Origin: Bacteroides fragilis NCTC 9343
GTDB lineage: Bacteria > Bacteroidota > Bacteroidia > Bacteroidales > Bacteroidaceae
Assembly: GCF_000025985.1 (NCBI RefSeq)
Contig: NC_003228.3
Location: 2,108,001 to 2,172,000, forward strand
DNA length: 64,000 nucleotides
Direction of reading: 5' to 3'
The number at the start of each line of letters is the position of its first letter. Positions within the stretch are counted from its first letter, which is position 1. The notes under the pieces were generated by a model, which worked only from the letters and a program-made list of their open reading frames with translations, was not told the origin of the DNA and searched no databases. The position numbers and the translations under genes are program-made. Below are positions 9,168 to 21,189 of this stretch, piece by piece.

Positions 9168-11669
9168 ATGAACAAGAAAATCAAAATTGCATTTGCTTCG
9201 ATGCTCGCTGTGCCGCTGTTGGCGTGTGCGCAAGTCCGTACGGAACAAACCTTTGAGAAGGGATGGAAGTTCACTCGTGAGGATAGTAAAGACTTTAGTA
9301 ACTCTACGTATGATGATGCGAAGTGGCAATCTGTGACCGTTCCGCATGATTGGGCTATTTACGGACCATTCAGTATTAATAATGATAAACAGAACGTAGC
9401 CATTTCTCAGGATGGACAGAAAGAGGCGATGGAGCATGCCGGACGTACCGGGGGACTTCCTTTTGTCGGTGTGGGATGGTATAGGCTCAATTTTGATGCT
9501 CCTTCATTCAGTAAGGGCAAAAAGGCTACTCTGGTTTTCGATGGAGCCATGAGCCACGCACATGTCTATATCAACGGACAAGAGGCCGGTTATTGGCCTT
9601 ACGGTTACAATAGTTTTTATGTGGATGCCACTCCTTATTTGAAACCGGGTGAAAAGAACACATTGGCGGTTCGGCTTGAAAACGAGAACGAATCTTCACG
9701 TTGGTATCCGGGTGCCGGATTATATCGCAATGTACATCTGGTAGTGAACGAAGATGCCCATATTCCTACTTGGGGTACTCAGCTGACTACTCCTGTAGTG
9801 AAAGATGAATTTGCAAAGGTAAACCTGAAAACCAAACTCGATGTACCAGCCGGAAAAGCATTCGAAGGATATCGTATTGTTACCGAACTGAAGGATAAGG
9901 ATGGTAAAGTGGTGGCAGCCAACGAAAAGAAGGGAGGTCCGTTCGATGACAATGTTTTCGAACAAGATTTCGTAGTGACTTCTCCGGCTTTGTGGACTCC
10001 GGATACTCCGCATCTTTATAGTGCCGTTTCTAAAGTATATGAGGGGAATACTCTGAAGGATGAATATACTACTTCATTCGGTATTCGTTCCATTGAGATT
10101 ATTCCGAATAAAGGTTTCTTCCTGAATGGAAAGAAAACCATGTTCAAAGGTGTGTGCAATCACCATGATCTCGGACCGTTGGGAGGTATTGCCAATGATG
10201 CCGGTATTCGCCGTCAGATTCGTATCCTGAAAGACATGGGCTGCAATGCCATCCGTACTTCACATAATATGCCTGCTCCCGAATTGATTAAAGCTTGTGA
10301 TGAAATGGGCATGATGATAATGGCCGAGTCATTTGACGAGTGGAAAGCAGCCAAAGTACAGAATGGTTATCACAAAGTGTTTGATGAATGGGTAGAGAAA
10401 GATCTGGTGAATCTGATTCATCAGTATCGCAATAATCCGAGCGTGGTTATGTGGTGTATCGGTAATGAGGTGCCCGACCAGTGGAACGGTGACCGTGGAC
10501 CGAAACTGTCACGCTTCTTGCAGGATATCTGCCATCGTGAAGATCCTACACGTCCTGTTACTCAGGGTATGGATGCTCCCGATGCAGTAGTCAATAATAA
10601 TATGGCGGCTGTGATGGACGTAGCCGGTTTTAATTACCGTCCTCACAAATATCAGGAAAACTACAAAAAACTTCCGCAACAGATCATCCTGGGTAGCGAG
10701 ACAGCTTCTACCGTTAGTTCACGTGGCGTTTATAAATTCCCTGTTGTCCGTCGTGCGATGCAGAAGTATGACGATCATCAGTCTTCATCATATGATGTAG
10801 AGCATTGCGGTTGGTCCAATCTTCCTGAAGACGATTTTATCCAGCATGAGGATTTGCCTTATTGCATTGGTGAGTTCGTATGGACCGGATTCGATTATTT
10901 AGGCGAACCGACTCCGTACTATACCGATTGGCCCAGCCACTCTTCGTTGTTTGGAATTATAGACCTTGCCGGACTTCCGAAAGACCGTTATTATCTCTAT
11001 CGCAGTCATTGGAATAAAGATAAGGAAACGCTGCATATCTTGCCTCACTGGAATTGGGAAGGACGTGAGGGTGAAGTTACCCCGGTATTTGTATATACCA
11101 ATTATCCTTCGGCTGAACTGTTTATTAACGGCAAAAGTCAGGGTAAGCGTACAAAGGATCTCTCCGTTACGGTAAACAATAGCGGTGACTCTACTTCTGT
11201 GGCCAACTTCAAACGTCAGCAACGTTATCGCCTGATGTGGATGGATACGAAATACGAGCCGGGTACTGTAAAAGTGGTTGCTTACGATAAAGATGGCAAA
11301 GCCGTTGCTGAAAAGGAAATTCATACAGCCGGAAAGCCCGATCACATTGAGTTGGTGGCAGACCGTAGCGTGATTGACGCCAATGGTAAAGATCTCTCAT
11401 TTGTGACAGTGAAGGTAGTCGATAAAGAGGGTAATCTTTGTCCGCTGGCAGACAATGAGATCAGTTTCAAGGTGAAGGGAGCAGGTACTTATCGTGCAGG
11501 AGCCAATGGTAATCCGGCTTCTCTTGAGTCATTCCAGACCCCGAAAATGAAAGTATTCAGCGGTATGATGACAGCGATTGTGCAGTCTACTGAAAAAGCA
11601 GGAAAGATCACACTTGAAGCAACAGGAAAAGGTCTGAAAAAAGGTACATTGCTGATCGAAAGCAAATAA
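9168..11669 (+). CDS. GH2 beta-galactosidase
   Basis: 833 residues with a signal peptide (LLACAQVRTEQ; a Cys four residues before the mature end leaves a lipoprotein possible). Domains in order: GH2 sugar-binding jelly roll (~25-185), Ig-like (~190-290), TIM barrel (~295-590), then DUF4982-like and C-terminal Ig-like domains. Acid/base motif CIGNE (Glu434) and nucleophile motif CIGEFVWTGFDYLGEPTPY (Glu569) are both intact; NHHDLG and TSHNMP are also diagnostic of Bacteroidetes GH2 galactosidases. Likely removes terminal galactose from complex N-glycan antennae before the GH20 enzymes act. Followed by a strong terminator. Confidence 0.92.
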   Translation: MNKKIKIAFASMLAVPLLACAQVRTEQTFEKGWKFTREDSKDFSNSTYDDAKWQSVTVPHDWAIYGPFSINNDKQNVAISQDGQKEAMEHAGRTGGLPFVGVGWYRLNFDAPSFSKGKKATLVFDGAMSHAHVYINGQEAGYWPYGYNSFYVDATPYLKPGEKNTLAVRLENENESSRWYPGAGLYRNVHLVVNEDAHIPTWGTQLTTPVVKDEFAKVNLKTKLDVPAGKAFEGYRIVTELKDKDGKVVAANEKKGGPFDDNVFEQDFVVTSPALWTPDTPHLYSAVSKVYEGNTLKDEYTTSFGIRSIEIIPNKGFFLNGKKTMFKGVCNHHDLGPLGGIANDAGIRRQIRILKDMGCNAIRTSHNMPAPELIKACDEMGMMIMAESFDEWKAAKVQNGYHKVFDEWVEKDLVNLIHQYRNNPSVVMWCIGNEVPDQWNGDRGPKLSRFLQDICHREDPTRPVTQGMDAPDAVVNNNMAAVMDVAGFNYRPHKYQENYKKLPQQIILGSETASTVSSRGVYKFPVVRRAMQKYDDHQSSSYDVEHCGWSNLPEDDFIQHEDLPYCIGEFVWTGFDYLGEPTPYYTDWPSHSSLFGIIDLAGLPKDRYYLYRSHWNKDKETLHILPHWNWEGREGEVTPVFVYTNYPSAELFINGKSQGKRTKDLSVTVNNSGDSTSVANFKRQQRYRLMWMDTKYEPGTVKVVAYDKDGKAVAEKEIHTAGKPDHIELVADRSVIDANGKDLSFVTVKVVDKEGNLCPLADNEISFKVKGAGTYRAGANGNPASLESFQTPKMKVFSGMMTAIVQSTEKAGKITLEATGKGLKKGTLLIESK

Positions 11670-11692
11670 TCTGTTCAGATAGAGTAAGAAAG

Positions 11693-11729
11693 GAGGGCAT
11701 CCGGGCAACCAGATGCTCTCTTTTTTTGT
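11693..11729 (+). terminator. Rho-independent terminator after the glycosidase genes
   Basis: A 9-bp stem, gagggcatc with gatgctctc (one G-U pair), and a 10-nt loop, directly followed by a run of seven T. It lies between the GH2 gene and the SusC gene, so SusCD is probably transcribed separately or by read-through. Confidence 0.85.
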
Positions 11730-11765
11730 TATATTTTATATGCGAACCCTTCAAATGTTAATAGT

Positions 11766-14510
11766 ATGAAACAACACCGGATCATCTGTATACCGACATT
11801 GACTTTTGCCCTGCTTCTGATGTTTACTCCCTCTATCTTGCAGGCGCAGGATAAGCCTGTTTTTCCCATTGATTCACTTATTACAGTAGGATATGCTACC
11901 GGAAATAAGAAAAATATTTCCGGTTCAGTAGAAAAAATTACGGAGTTGGGCATGAATAAAGATCAGATAACCAATCCGCTGGAGGCGATTCGCGGACGTG
12001 TTCCCGGACTTACCATACAAAAAGGAACCAACGGACCGGCAGCTTTGGATGCCGTACGTTTGCGGGGAACTACTTCATTGACCAGTGGTAACGACCCTTT
12101 GATCATTGTCGATGGTGTATTTGGTGACCTCAGTATGCTCACTTCTATTTATCCTACCGATATAGAGAGTTTCACCATTCTCAAAGATGCTTCCGAGACA
12201 GCTCAATATGGCTCCCGCGGTGCTTCCGGTGTTATTGAAATCACGACAAAGAAAGGAATCCGGGGTAAAACCAGGGTTAGCTACAATGGGAGTTTTGGTA
12301 TCTCTTCTGTCTACAAAAATCTGGAAATGCTCTCCGGAAATGAATTTCGTAATCTGGCCCGGCAGCAAGGTGTTGCCATACTCGACAAAGGAAATGAAAC
12401 GGATTTTCTGAAAGAGATAGAACAGACTGGTTTGCAGCAGAATCATCATGTTGCATTTTATGGCGGGACGGATGCTTCCAGTTATCGTGTTTCGTTGGGC
12501 TTTATGGATCGTCAAGGTATCATTCTGAATGAAGATATGAAAAACTTCACTTCGAATATGAATATGACCCAACATGTGTTTGACGATTTTTTAGTCTGTG
12601 AACTGGGTATGTTTGGCTCTATTCAAAAGAATCATAATTTGTTTGACCTTCAAAAAACGTTCTATTCGGCTGCTACTTTTAATCCTACTTATCCCAATCA
12701 CCGAAATCCGGAGACTGATTCCTGGGATCAGATTACCAATGCCAGCCAGATCACTAATCCACTGGCTTGGATGGAAGTGAAAGATCATGATGCTACATCA
12801 CATATCAGTACCCATGCCCGGCTGACTTTTAATTTATTTCGTGAACTGAAACTGATTCTTTTCGGTTCTTATACCTATAATATTGTAGAAAACTCCCAAT
12901 ATCTGCCTACGGCTGTGTGGGCTCATGGACAAGCATACAAAGGGACCAGAAAAATGGAGTCACTGCTTGGCAATCTGATGCTGACTTACAAAAAGAAATG
13001 GAACAAGCATTATTTTGATGTACTGGCACTGGCCGAACTGCAAAAAGAAACTTATAGCGGCTTTTATACTACTGTGACCAATTTCAATACCGATCAGTTT
13101 GGTTACAATAATCTTCAGGCAGGTGCCATACGACTTTGGGAAGGAACAAATTCTTATTTTGAACAGCCTCGACTGGCATCTTTTCTCGGACGTTTCAACT
13201 ATACGTTTGCCGACCGGTATATCTTCACGGTGAATGCACGTACCGATGCTTCTTCTAAATTTGGTGCCAATCATAAATGGGGATTTTTCCCATCCGTATC
13301 GGGTGCCTGGGTTGTCAGTGAGGAAAAGTTCATGAAGCGTATTCCGTTGGTCGATAATTTGAAACTTCGCATTGGCTACGGTTTAGCCGGCAATCAGAGT
13401 GGCATTGACTCCTATACGACACTTAATTTGGTGAAACCCAATGGAGTGGTACCTGTCGGTAGTTCACAAGTGGTGACTTTGGGTAATATGCGTAATACCA
13501 ATCCCGATTTGAAGTGGGAAGTAAAACGCACTTTCAATGCGGGAGTAGATCTTGGTATGTTTGGCAACCGGCTTCTTTTCTCTCTTAATTATTATAATTC
13601 TAAAACCTCTGATATGCTCTATCTGTACAACGTCAGTGTACCGCCTTTCACCTATAACACTCTTTTGGCCAATATTGGTTCCATGCGTAATAGTGGTACG
13701 GAGATAGCTGTCGGCCTCACCCCCTTGAAGACTCAGGATATGGAACTGAATGTTAATGTCAATGTTACTTTTCAGCAAAACAAGTTACTCTCTTTAAGTG
13801 GGATGTACGGTGGAGAAAATATCTCGGCGCCTGAATACAAAAGTTTGGCAAGTCTCGACGGAGCCGGATTTCATGGTGGATACAACCATATTGTCTATCA
13901 AATGGTAGGTCAACCTTTAGGTGTTTTCTATCTGCCCCATTGCAAGGGACTTATTGCCGATGGAAATGGCGGATATACCTATGACATTGCCGACCTGAAT
14001 GGGGGAGGGGTAAGTCTTGAAGATGGTGAGGATCGTTATGTAGCAGGACAGGCTGTCCCTAAAACTTTACTCGGTTCCAATATCAGTTTCCGCTATAAGC
14101 GTTTCGATCTGTCGGTACAGGTGAACGGCGCATTCGGTCATAAAATCTATAACGGCACTTCACTGACCTATATGAATATGAATATTTTTCCCGATTACAA
14201 TGTGATGAAGAAAGCTCCCGGACGTAATATCAAAGATCAGACTGCTACAGACTACTGGCTGGAAAAGGGAGACTACATCAATTTTGATTACGTTACTGTC
14301 GGATGGAATGTTCCGGTAGCGAAGTGGAAAAAGTATGTGCAATCTTTCCGTCTCGCGTTCACTGTCAACAATCTGGCTACTATCACAGGCTACTCCGGTC
14401 TGTCACCCATGATCAACAGTTCTACAGTCAATTCTACCTTGGGTGTGGATGATAAACGGGCTTATCCTTTGGCGCGTACCTATACTCTCGGTTTAAGTAT
14501 TAATTTTTAA
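11766..14510 (+). CDS. SusC-like TonB-dependent outer-membrane receptor (short form)
   Basis: 914 residues. Signal peptide ends near ILQAQD; the plug begins almost at once (LITVGYATGNKKNISGSV, then NPLEAIRGRVPGLTIQKG and DPLIIVDGVFGDL). The barrel runs to a C-terminal aromatic strand ending SINF. Most SusC proteins are ~1000 residues and carry a CarboxypepD_reg-like domain before the TonB box; here that domain is absent. Imports oligosaccharides with the SusD partner encoded 14 bp downstream, driven by TonB. Position after the glycosidases suggests N-glycan-derived sugars as substrate. Confidence 0.94.
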   Translation: MKQHRIICIPTLTFALLLMFTPSILQAQDKPVFPIDSLITVGYATGNKKNISGSVEKITELGMNKDQITNPLEAIRGRVPGLTIQKGTNGPAALDAVRLRGTTSLTSGNDPLIIVDGVFGDLSMLTSIYPTDIESFTILKDASETAQYGSRGASGVIEITTKKGIRGKTRVSYNGSFGISSVYKNLEMLSGNEFRNLARQQGVAILDKGNETDFLKEIEQTGLQQNHHVAFYGGTDASSYRVSLGFMDRQGIILNEDMKNFTSNMNMTQHVFDDFLVCELGMFGSIQKNHNLFDLQKTFYSAATFNPTYPNHRNPETDSWDQITNASQITNPLAWMEVKDHDATSHISTHARLTFNLFRELKLILFGSYTYNIVENSQYLPTAVWAHGQAYKGTRKMESLLGNLMLTYKKKWNKHYFDVLALAELQKETYSGFYTTVTNFNTDQFGYNNLQAGAIRLWEGTNSYFEQPRLASFLGRFNYTFADRYIFTVNARTDASSKFGANHKWGFFPSVSGAWVVSEEKFMKRIPLVDNLKLRIGYGLAGNQSGIDSYTTLNLVKPNGVVPVGSSQVVTLGNMRNTNPDLKWEVKRTFNAGVDLGMFGNRLLFSLNYYNSKTSDMLYLYNVSVPPFTYNTLLANIGSMRNSGTEIAVGLTPLKTQDMELNVNVNVTFQQNKLLSLSGMYGGENISAPEYKSLASLDGAGFHGGYNHIVYQMVGQPLGVFYLPHCKGLIADGNGGYTYDIADLNGGGVSLEDGEDRYVAGQAVPKTLLGSNISFRYKRFDLSVQVNGAFGHKIYNGTSLTYMNMNIFPDYNVMKKAPGRNIKDQTATDYWLEKGDYINFDYVTVGWNVPVAKWKKYVQSFRLAFTVNNLATITGYSGLSPMINSSTVNSTLGVDDKRAYPLARTYTLGLSINF

Positions 14511-14524
14511 TGGGAGGATGAGTT

Positions 14525-16156
14525 ATGAAAAGTCGTTATATATGTATGTTCGCCTGTCTTTGGGGACTCGGTTTTCTGTTTTCATGTGATGGTTTTCTGA
14601 ATGAGAATCCTAAAGATAAGATTCCTGAGGAAGATGCTTATAAGAATCTAACAGATTTATATTATAATGCAGTGGCCTCCTTGTACAATAACATCGGAGG
14701 TTACAGTGATAGCCAGGGTTTGCAGGGGACCGGCAGAGGAATTTACGATCTGAATACTTTTACCACTGATGAGGCTATTATGCCTACACGTGGCGGTGAC
14801 TGGTACGATGGCGGGTTCTGGCAAGGACTTTTCCTGCATCGGTGGGGAGTGGATAATGATGCCATTCAAGCCACGTGGGAATATTTATATAAGGTGGTCA
14901 GTCTTTGCAATCAGTCACTCGAACGGATCGATACGTACCAGCAGACCCATAACGATGAAGAACTGCCTGTCTATCGGGCGGAGGTCCGCGCTTTCCGTGC
15001 TTTGTATTATTATCATTTAATGGATTTGTTTGCCCGTGTCCCTTTGGTTCTTTCATCATCCACTCCTTTGAAAGGAGTGAAGCAGAACAGTCGCAAAGAA
15101 GTTTTCGATTTTGTAGTGAAAGAGCTGCAGGAGTCTGAACCCTTGCTGGAAACGGCATATAGCAATCGTTCCGGCAATTATTACGGACGCATTACACGTC
15201 CCGTAGCCTGTTTTTTACTTGCTAAACTTGCCTTGAATGCTGAAATATATACGGATAATAATTGGACCGACGGTCAATTTCCCGATGGAAAAGATATTTA
15301 TTTTGAAGTAGGTGGCGAGCGGCTCAATGCCTGGCAGACGGTAGAGGCTTATTGTGATGCCATCACTGCAATGGGATATCGGCTGGAAGATAATTATGAA
15401 GCGAACTTTGCTGTTTACAATGAATCTTCTGTTGAGAATATCTTCACCATCCCGATGAGCAAGACTCTGTATACCAATCAGATGCAATATCTTTTTCGCT
15501 CCCGTCACTACAATCATGCCAAGGCCTATGGGTTGGGAGGAGAGAATGGTTCAAGTGCCACTGTGGAAGTCCTTCGTACGTTTGGATACGATACAGAGGC
15601 AGTCGATCCTCGTTTTGACAAATGTTATTTTGCCGGTATTGTATATGACCTCAAAGGAAAAGTCGTCACACTCGATGACGGTACCCAGCTGGAATATTTC
15701 CCCTGGAAGGTGGATGTCGATATATCTAATACTCCTTATGAAAAGACTGCCGGAGCGCGGATGAAAAAGTATGCGATTGATGAAACTGCCACCAAAGACG
15801 GTAAACTGATGGAAAATGATATTGTACTCTATCGTTATGCCGATGTATTACTCATGAAAAGCGAAGCCAAGGTGCGTAATGGAGAAAATGGAGATGAAGA
15901 ATTGAACCTTGTCCGCTCTCGTGTGAATGCTCCTTTCCGGACGGCTACATTAGCTAATCTATTGGCCGAACGTCAGTTGGAGTTTGCATGGGAAGGGTGG
16001 CGCAGGCAAGATTTGATCCGGTTTCGTCAATATACTCGCACTTATACGGGCAGACCTCAACTTTCGGGTGAGAAGAATGGTTATACTACGGTATTTCCCA
16101 TTCCGGAAAAGGTTCGGTTAATGAACCCCAATCTGACACAGAATCCGGGGTATTGA
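14525..16156 (+). CDS. SusD/RagB-like surface glycan-binding lipoprotein
   Basis: 543 residues. Lipoprotein signal with lipobox FLFSC (Cys21), followed by DGFLNENPKDKIPEEDAYKN, the usual SusD start. TPR-rich fold with YKVVSLCNQSLERID and AEVRAFRALYYYHLMDLFARVPL, and the C-terminal RQLEFAWEGWRRQDLIRF with NPNLTQNPGY ending typical of RagB/SusD. Surface lid of the SusC transporter encoded just upstream. Confidence 0.94.
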   Translation: MKSRYICMFACLWGLGFLFSCDGFLNENPKDKIPEEDAYKNLTDLYYNAVASLYNNIGGYSDSQGLQGTGRGIYDLNTFTTDEAIMPTRGGDWYDGGFWQGLFLHRWGVDNDAIQATWEYLYKVVSLCNQSLERIDTYQQTHNDEELPVYRAEVRAFRALYYYHLMDLFARVPLVLSSSTPLKGVKQNSRKEVFDFVVKELQESEPLLETAYSNRSGNYYGRITRPVACFLLAKLALNAEIYTDNNWTDGQFPDGKDIYFEVGGERLNAWQTVEAYCDAITAMGYRLEDNYEANFAVYNESSVENIFTIPMSKTLYTNQMQYLFRSRHYNHAKAYGLGGENGSSATVEVLRTFGYDTEAVDPRFDKCYFAGIVYDLKGKVVTLDDGTQLEYFPWKVDVDISNTPYEKTAGARMKKYAIDETATKDGKLMENDIVLYRYADVLLMKSEAKVRNGENGDEELNLVRSRVNAPFRTATLANLLAERQLEFAWEGWRRQDLIRFRQYTRTYTGRPQLSGEKNGYTTVFPIPEKVRLMNPNLTQNPGY

Positions 16157-16268
16157 GCTAACAAGGACGGGAAGTTGGAAGCGGCTGTCTCTAAATCGTA
16201 AGATAATCCATCATTATAGCAGAAAAGTCTATTTATCAGGTAAATCGTTCTTTTGTTCAGATATAAAA

Positions 16269-16305
16269 TTGCCCGGGCAACATCAGGAGATGTAAGTCCG
16301 GGCAA
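16269..16305. terminator. Bidirectional terminator between susD and dnaJ
   Basis: Outer stem ttgcccgg / ccgggcaa with an inner acatc / gatgt hairpin. T-rich sequence follows on both strands (weak on +, ttttatat on -). It lies between two convergent genes, which fits a shared terminator. Confidence 0.6.
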
Positions 16306-16357
16306 CATTTTATAGGGTACTCTCTGTATAAATCAGAGTAATTGGCAACGGAGCCGA

Positions 16358-17542
16358 TTAGTCAAAGAGGCTTCTGAACTTCTTGAATATCTTTTCTTTG
16401 ATTGAAGTACTCGGTTTAAAGTTCTTTGATTCCTCCAGTTTCTCCAGAGTGCTTTTTTCCTCTTTGCTCAACGTTTCGGGCACATATACACTAACGTTGA
16501 CCAATAAATCTCCTGTACCGTAGCCGTTTACGCTTGGCAGACCTTTGCCACGCAGGCGGAGCACTTTACCCGGTTGTGTACCTGCTTCTATTTTCACTTT
16601 TACTTTGCCGTCAATGGTCGGTATTTCTACCGCACCTCCGATAGCTGCTGTGGGGAAGCTTAGCAATAGGTTGTACACCAGGTCATTTTCATCACGGATC
16701 AGTTCCGGATGTGGTTCTTCTTCTACCAGAATCAGCAGATCACCCGGTATACCGTTGTGCTTTCCGGCATTTCCTTTACCCCCCATAGAGAGTTGCATAC
16801 CTTCTGCTACTCCGGCAGGAATCTTTACGGTTACTACTTCTTCGCCATATTCGATGCCTTCTCCTCCACAAACCTTACACTTGTCTTTAATGATCTTACC
16901 TTCACCATTACAAGTCGGACATGTGGTACGCGTCTGCATAGTTCCCAAGATCGTCTGTTGGTTGCGGATGACCGATCCGCTTCCTTTGCAGGTCGGGCAA
17001 GTCTCAGAACCGCTGTTTCCTTCCGCCCCGGTTCCATGGCAATGCGAACAAGGCACATATTTTTTCAGCTTAAATTTCTTTTCAACTCCTGTAGAGATTT
17101 CTTTCAAATTCAGCTTTACTTTCACTCTGAGGTCCGAGCCACGGAATTTTCTCTGTTGAGAACCTCCGCCTCCAAATCCGCCAAAGCCTCCGAAACCACC
17201 ACCGAATCCGCCGCCGCTATGGCCGCCAAAAATATCACCGAACATAGAGAAAATGTCGTCCATAGACATTCCGCCGCTAAATCCGCCGAACGGTCCACCG
17301 TTTCCGGCTGCTCCGCTCATTCCTGCATGACCAAACTGGTCGTAGCGGGCACGTTTATCCGGGTTGCTCAGTACGTCGTAGGCTTCGGCTGCTTCTTTAA
17401 ACTTTTCTTCCGCTTCCTTGTCACCCGGATTTTTGTCCGGATGATATTGGATGGCTTTTTTCCGGTATGCTTTCTTTATTTCTTCGACTGTTGACTCTTT
17501 CGTGACTTCCAGCACTTCGTAATAATCTCTTTTTTCTGCCAT
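16358..17542 (-). CDS. dnaJ: Chaperone DnaJ (Hsp40)
   Basis: 394 residues. J domain at residues ~4-70 with the HPD motif in [11 protein letters not shown]; Gly/Phe-rich linker ([16 protein letters not shown]); zinc domain with four CxxCxGxG-type repeats ([32 protein letters not shown]); C-terminal substrate-binding domains ending FKKFRSLFD. Co-chaperone that delivers clients to DnaK and stimulates its ATPase. Lies 51 bp after grpE in the same direction, so grpE-dnaJ form an operon; dnaK is not here. Confidence 0.97.
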
Positions 17543-17593
17543 ATTTTAGTTTCGTTGATTTTAGTTATGTTAGCAAGTTCGTTCATGTTCCGG

Positions 17594-18181
17594 TTATTCT
17601 CCCACAACTACTTTTGCATGGCGGATTACTTTACCGTTCAGTGTATATCCGGTCTGTACACAATCCAATATTTTACCTTTCTGTTCTTCTGTCGGGGCAG
17701 GAATCACAGCAATGGCTTCGTGGTAGTCTGTATCCAACGGCTGGTCTTTGGTTTCAATCACCTTCACTCCATCCTGTGACAGGATAGACAGGAATTTATT
17801 GTATATAAGCTCAACACCCTCTTTCACGGCATTTACGTCTGTGGCTGTTTCCATAGTTGTCAGTGCACGTTCCATATCGTCGATTACCGGCAGAATGCTT
17901 TTGATACTTTTCTCACCACCATTCAGAATTAATTCGGCTTTTTCTTTGACGGTACGTTTGCGGTAGTTGTCAAATTCAGCCGAGAGCCGGAGGTATTTGT
18001 CTTTTTGATCTTCGATTTGAGCCTGAGCTTCTTTTAGCTCTTTTTCCAACTTTTCCTCTGCGGTCAGCGGTTCGGTTGCTTCAGTTGCTTCTTCGTTTTG
18101 CGACTGTCCTTCAACGGTATCCTGAATATCGTCTACTTTCAACTCTTCTTCTTGCTTGGTTTTCTTTTCTTTCGGATCCAT
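17594..18181 (-). CDS. grpE: Nucleotide exchange factor GrpE
   Basis: 195 residues from the ATG at 18181 (MDPKEKK). The frame is open up to 18352, but a good promoter -7 box on this strand at 18299-18306 puts transcription start near 18293, which rules out the longest reading; an ATG at 18223 remains possible. Acidic coiled-coil N-terminus, then the conserved KYLRLSAEFDNYRKRTVKEK helix and C-terminal beta domain ending GKVIRHAKVVVGE. Exchanges ADP for ATP on DnaK. First gene of the grpE-dnaJ pair. Confidence 0.95.
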   Translation of the reverse strand: MDPKEKKTKQEEELKVDDIQDTVEGQSQNEEATEATEPLTAEEKLEKELKEAQAQIEDQKDKYLRLSAEFDNYRKRTVKEKAELILNGGEKSIKSILPVIDDMERALTTMETATDVNAVKEGVELIYNKFLSILSQDGVKVIETKDQPLDTDYHEAIAVIPAPTEEQKGKILDCVQTGYTLNGKVIRHAKVVVGE

Positions 18182-18298
18182 ATCTATTCTGTTTTTATTC
18201 TTGTTAAACGGATTTAGTTTCATGTCAATACGGCATTTTGATGTACTGGCTTTGCAGCAAAAACTTTGCCAGTTTGTCTGTTTTGCCAAAAAACGCAG

Positions 18299-18306
18299 CA
18301 AAGGTA
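18299..18306 (-). promoter_or_regulatory. Promoter -7 box for grpE-dnaJ
   Basis: Minus-strand TACCTTTG, a match to the Bacteroides TAnnTTTG box, about 118 nt before the grpE start. A weak -33 (TGTG) lies about 20 nt upstream. Confidence 0.5.
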
Positions 18307-18326
18307 ATACTTTTATGTCAGATTGA

Positions 18327-20030
<1,704 letters not shown>

Positions 20031-20053
20031 CGATGAACGTTTTTTGAACGATA

Positions 20054-20104
20054 AACGATGAACAGGCTGCACATAAATGGGTGCCTGTTCATCGTTTTTT
20101 TTGT
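20054..20104 (+). terminator. Strong rho-independent terminator after the ABC-F gene
   Basis: A 14-bp perfect stem (aacgatgaacaggc / gcctgttcatcgtt) followed by at least eight T, 23 bp after the stop codon. Confidence 0.92.
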
Positions 20105-20193
20105 TTGCATTTACTGTAGTTTATCATCCATCGTTATTTTACCTTTCTTCATTTATTGCGTATCATATATAAACAACATATACAGTGTGAGCT

Positions 20194-20757
20194 ATGGAAC
20201 AGAATGAGATACAGGTATTGGTTGAAAAGAGCAGGAGGCAAGATGCAAGTGCATTTGCTTTGCTTGTGGCGGAGTATCAGACTTTCGTTTTTCGCTTGGC
20301 TTTCCGTCTATTGTGCGATGAAGAAGAAGCCCGGGATATGGTGCAGGAGACTTTTTTACGTGTCTGGCTTTCATTGGATAAGTACCGGCCGGAGTTCCGT
20401 TTTTCCACCTGGCTTTACAGGGTATCATGTAATATCTGTTATGATCGTCTGCGGGCTTTGCAGCATTCTCCGGCCGGTGCGCTCTCTGATATTACATTTG
20501 CCGAACTGCCTGTCTGTTCCGATGATAATATTGAAGCCACGTTAGTCAACCGGGAGCTGAAAGCCCATATCCTGTACTTCATGCAACAACTGACCCCTAA
20601 GCAAAAGCTTGTATTTACATTGCGGGATATCGAGGAGTTGGAAATCAAGGAAATTGAGAAGATCACCGGATTTACATCTGTCCAGATCAAGGCCAATCTC
20701 TATCTTGCACGAAAAAGTATCCGTAAGAAGTTGAACGAAATAAATAAAGAAAGATGA
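20194..20757 (+). CDS. ECF-type RNA polymerase sigma factor
   Basis: 187 residues. Region 2 contains FRLAFRLLCDEEEARDMVQETFLRVWLSLDKYRPEFRFSTWLYRVSCNICYDRLR, the standard sigma-70 region 2 pattern; region 4 has LTPKQKLVFTLRDIEELEIKEIEKITGFTSVQIKANLYLARKSIRKKL, a helix-turn-helix for the -35 box. Its stop overlaps the start of the next gene (ATGA), a gene encoding a one-span membrane protein, the usual sigma/anti-sigma arrangement. The target regulon cannot be inferred. Confidence 0.93.
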   Translation: MEQNEIQVLVEKSRRQDASAFALLVAEYQTFVFRLAFRLLCDEEEARDMVQETFLRVWLSLDKYRPEFRFSTWLYRVSCNICYDRLRALQHSPAGALSDITFAELPVCSDDNIEATLVNRELKAHILYFMQQLTPKQKLVFTLRDIEELEIKEIEKITGFTSVQIKANLYLARKSIRKKLNEINKER

Positions 20758-21176
20758 AAAAGGAAGAAATGAATTACGAAAAATGGTTGGAGCAATTAAA
20801 GAAGACTCCACCTGTTTTAGAAAATCCGGACGCACTGACCGAGGATATTATGCGTGCTGTCAAAGCAGCGCCTTTCAGGAACAGGCCCGTCCGCAGATTG
20901 AACTTTGCTGCCTGGTGTTCTGCTATTGCTGCAACCCTGCTTCTCGGTTTATGGGTGGCAGAGGCAGTTGCTGTCGATCCGATTCTATCCTCAGAGGTGA
21001 CTCGTATACCGAAACCCTATCAAGAGCAAACACTCACCGATGAGCGAAGCTATGAGAGATTGATGACAGGAGAGAAGCGGGAGATCTTCTTTTCCGCGTC
21101 CCGAAGCCGGAAAAAGGAGATGCTTAAACGGGAACGGCTTTATACCCGGTACGAACAGATAATGAAGAATGAATAA
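20754..21176 (+). CDS. Putative anti-sigma factor, single-pass membrane protein
   Basis: 140 residues, starting in the ATGA overlap with the sigma gene. Soluble N-terminus (~45 residues, highly charged), one membrane helix (AAWCSAIAATLLLGLWVAEAV, ~47-67), then ~70 residues with many Lys/Arg. No zinc-binding HxxxCxxC motif, so not a classic ZAS anti-sigma domain; the role is inferred from position and topology only. Confidence 0.6.
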   Translation: MKKEEMNYEKWLEQLKKTPPVLENPDALTEDIMRAVKAAPFRNRPVRRLNFAAWCSAIAATLLLGLWVAEAVAVDPILSSEVTRIPKPYQEQTLTDERSYERLMTGEKREIFFSASRSRKKEMLKRERLYTRYEQIMKNE

Positions 21177-21189
21177 CCTTTAAAAACAG

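Noticed and set aside
16545..17494. Long plus-strand open frames opposite dnaJ
   Set aside because: They mirror the GC-rich G/F and zinc regions of a clear dnaJ; no family, no signal or promoter.
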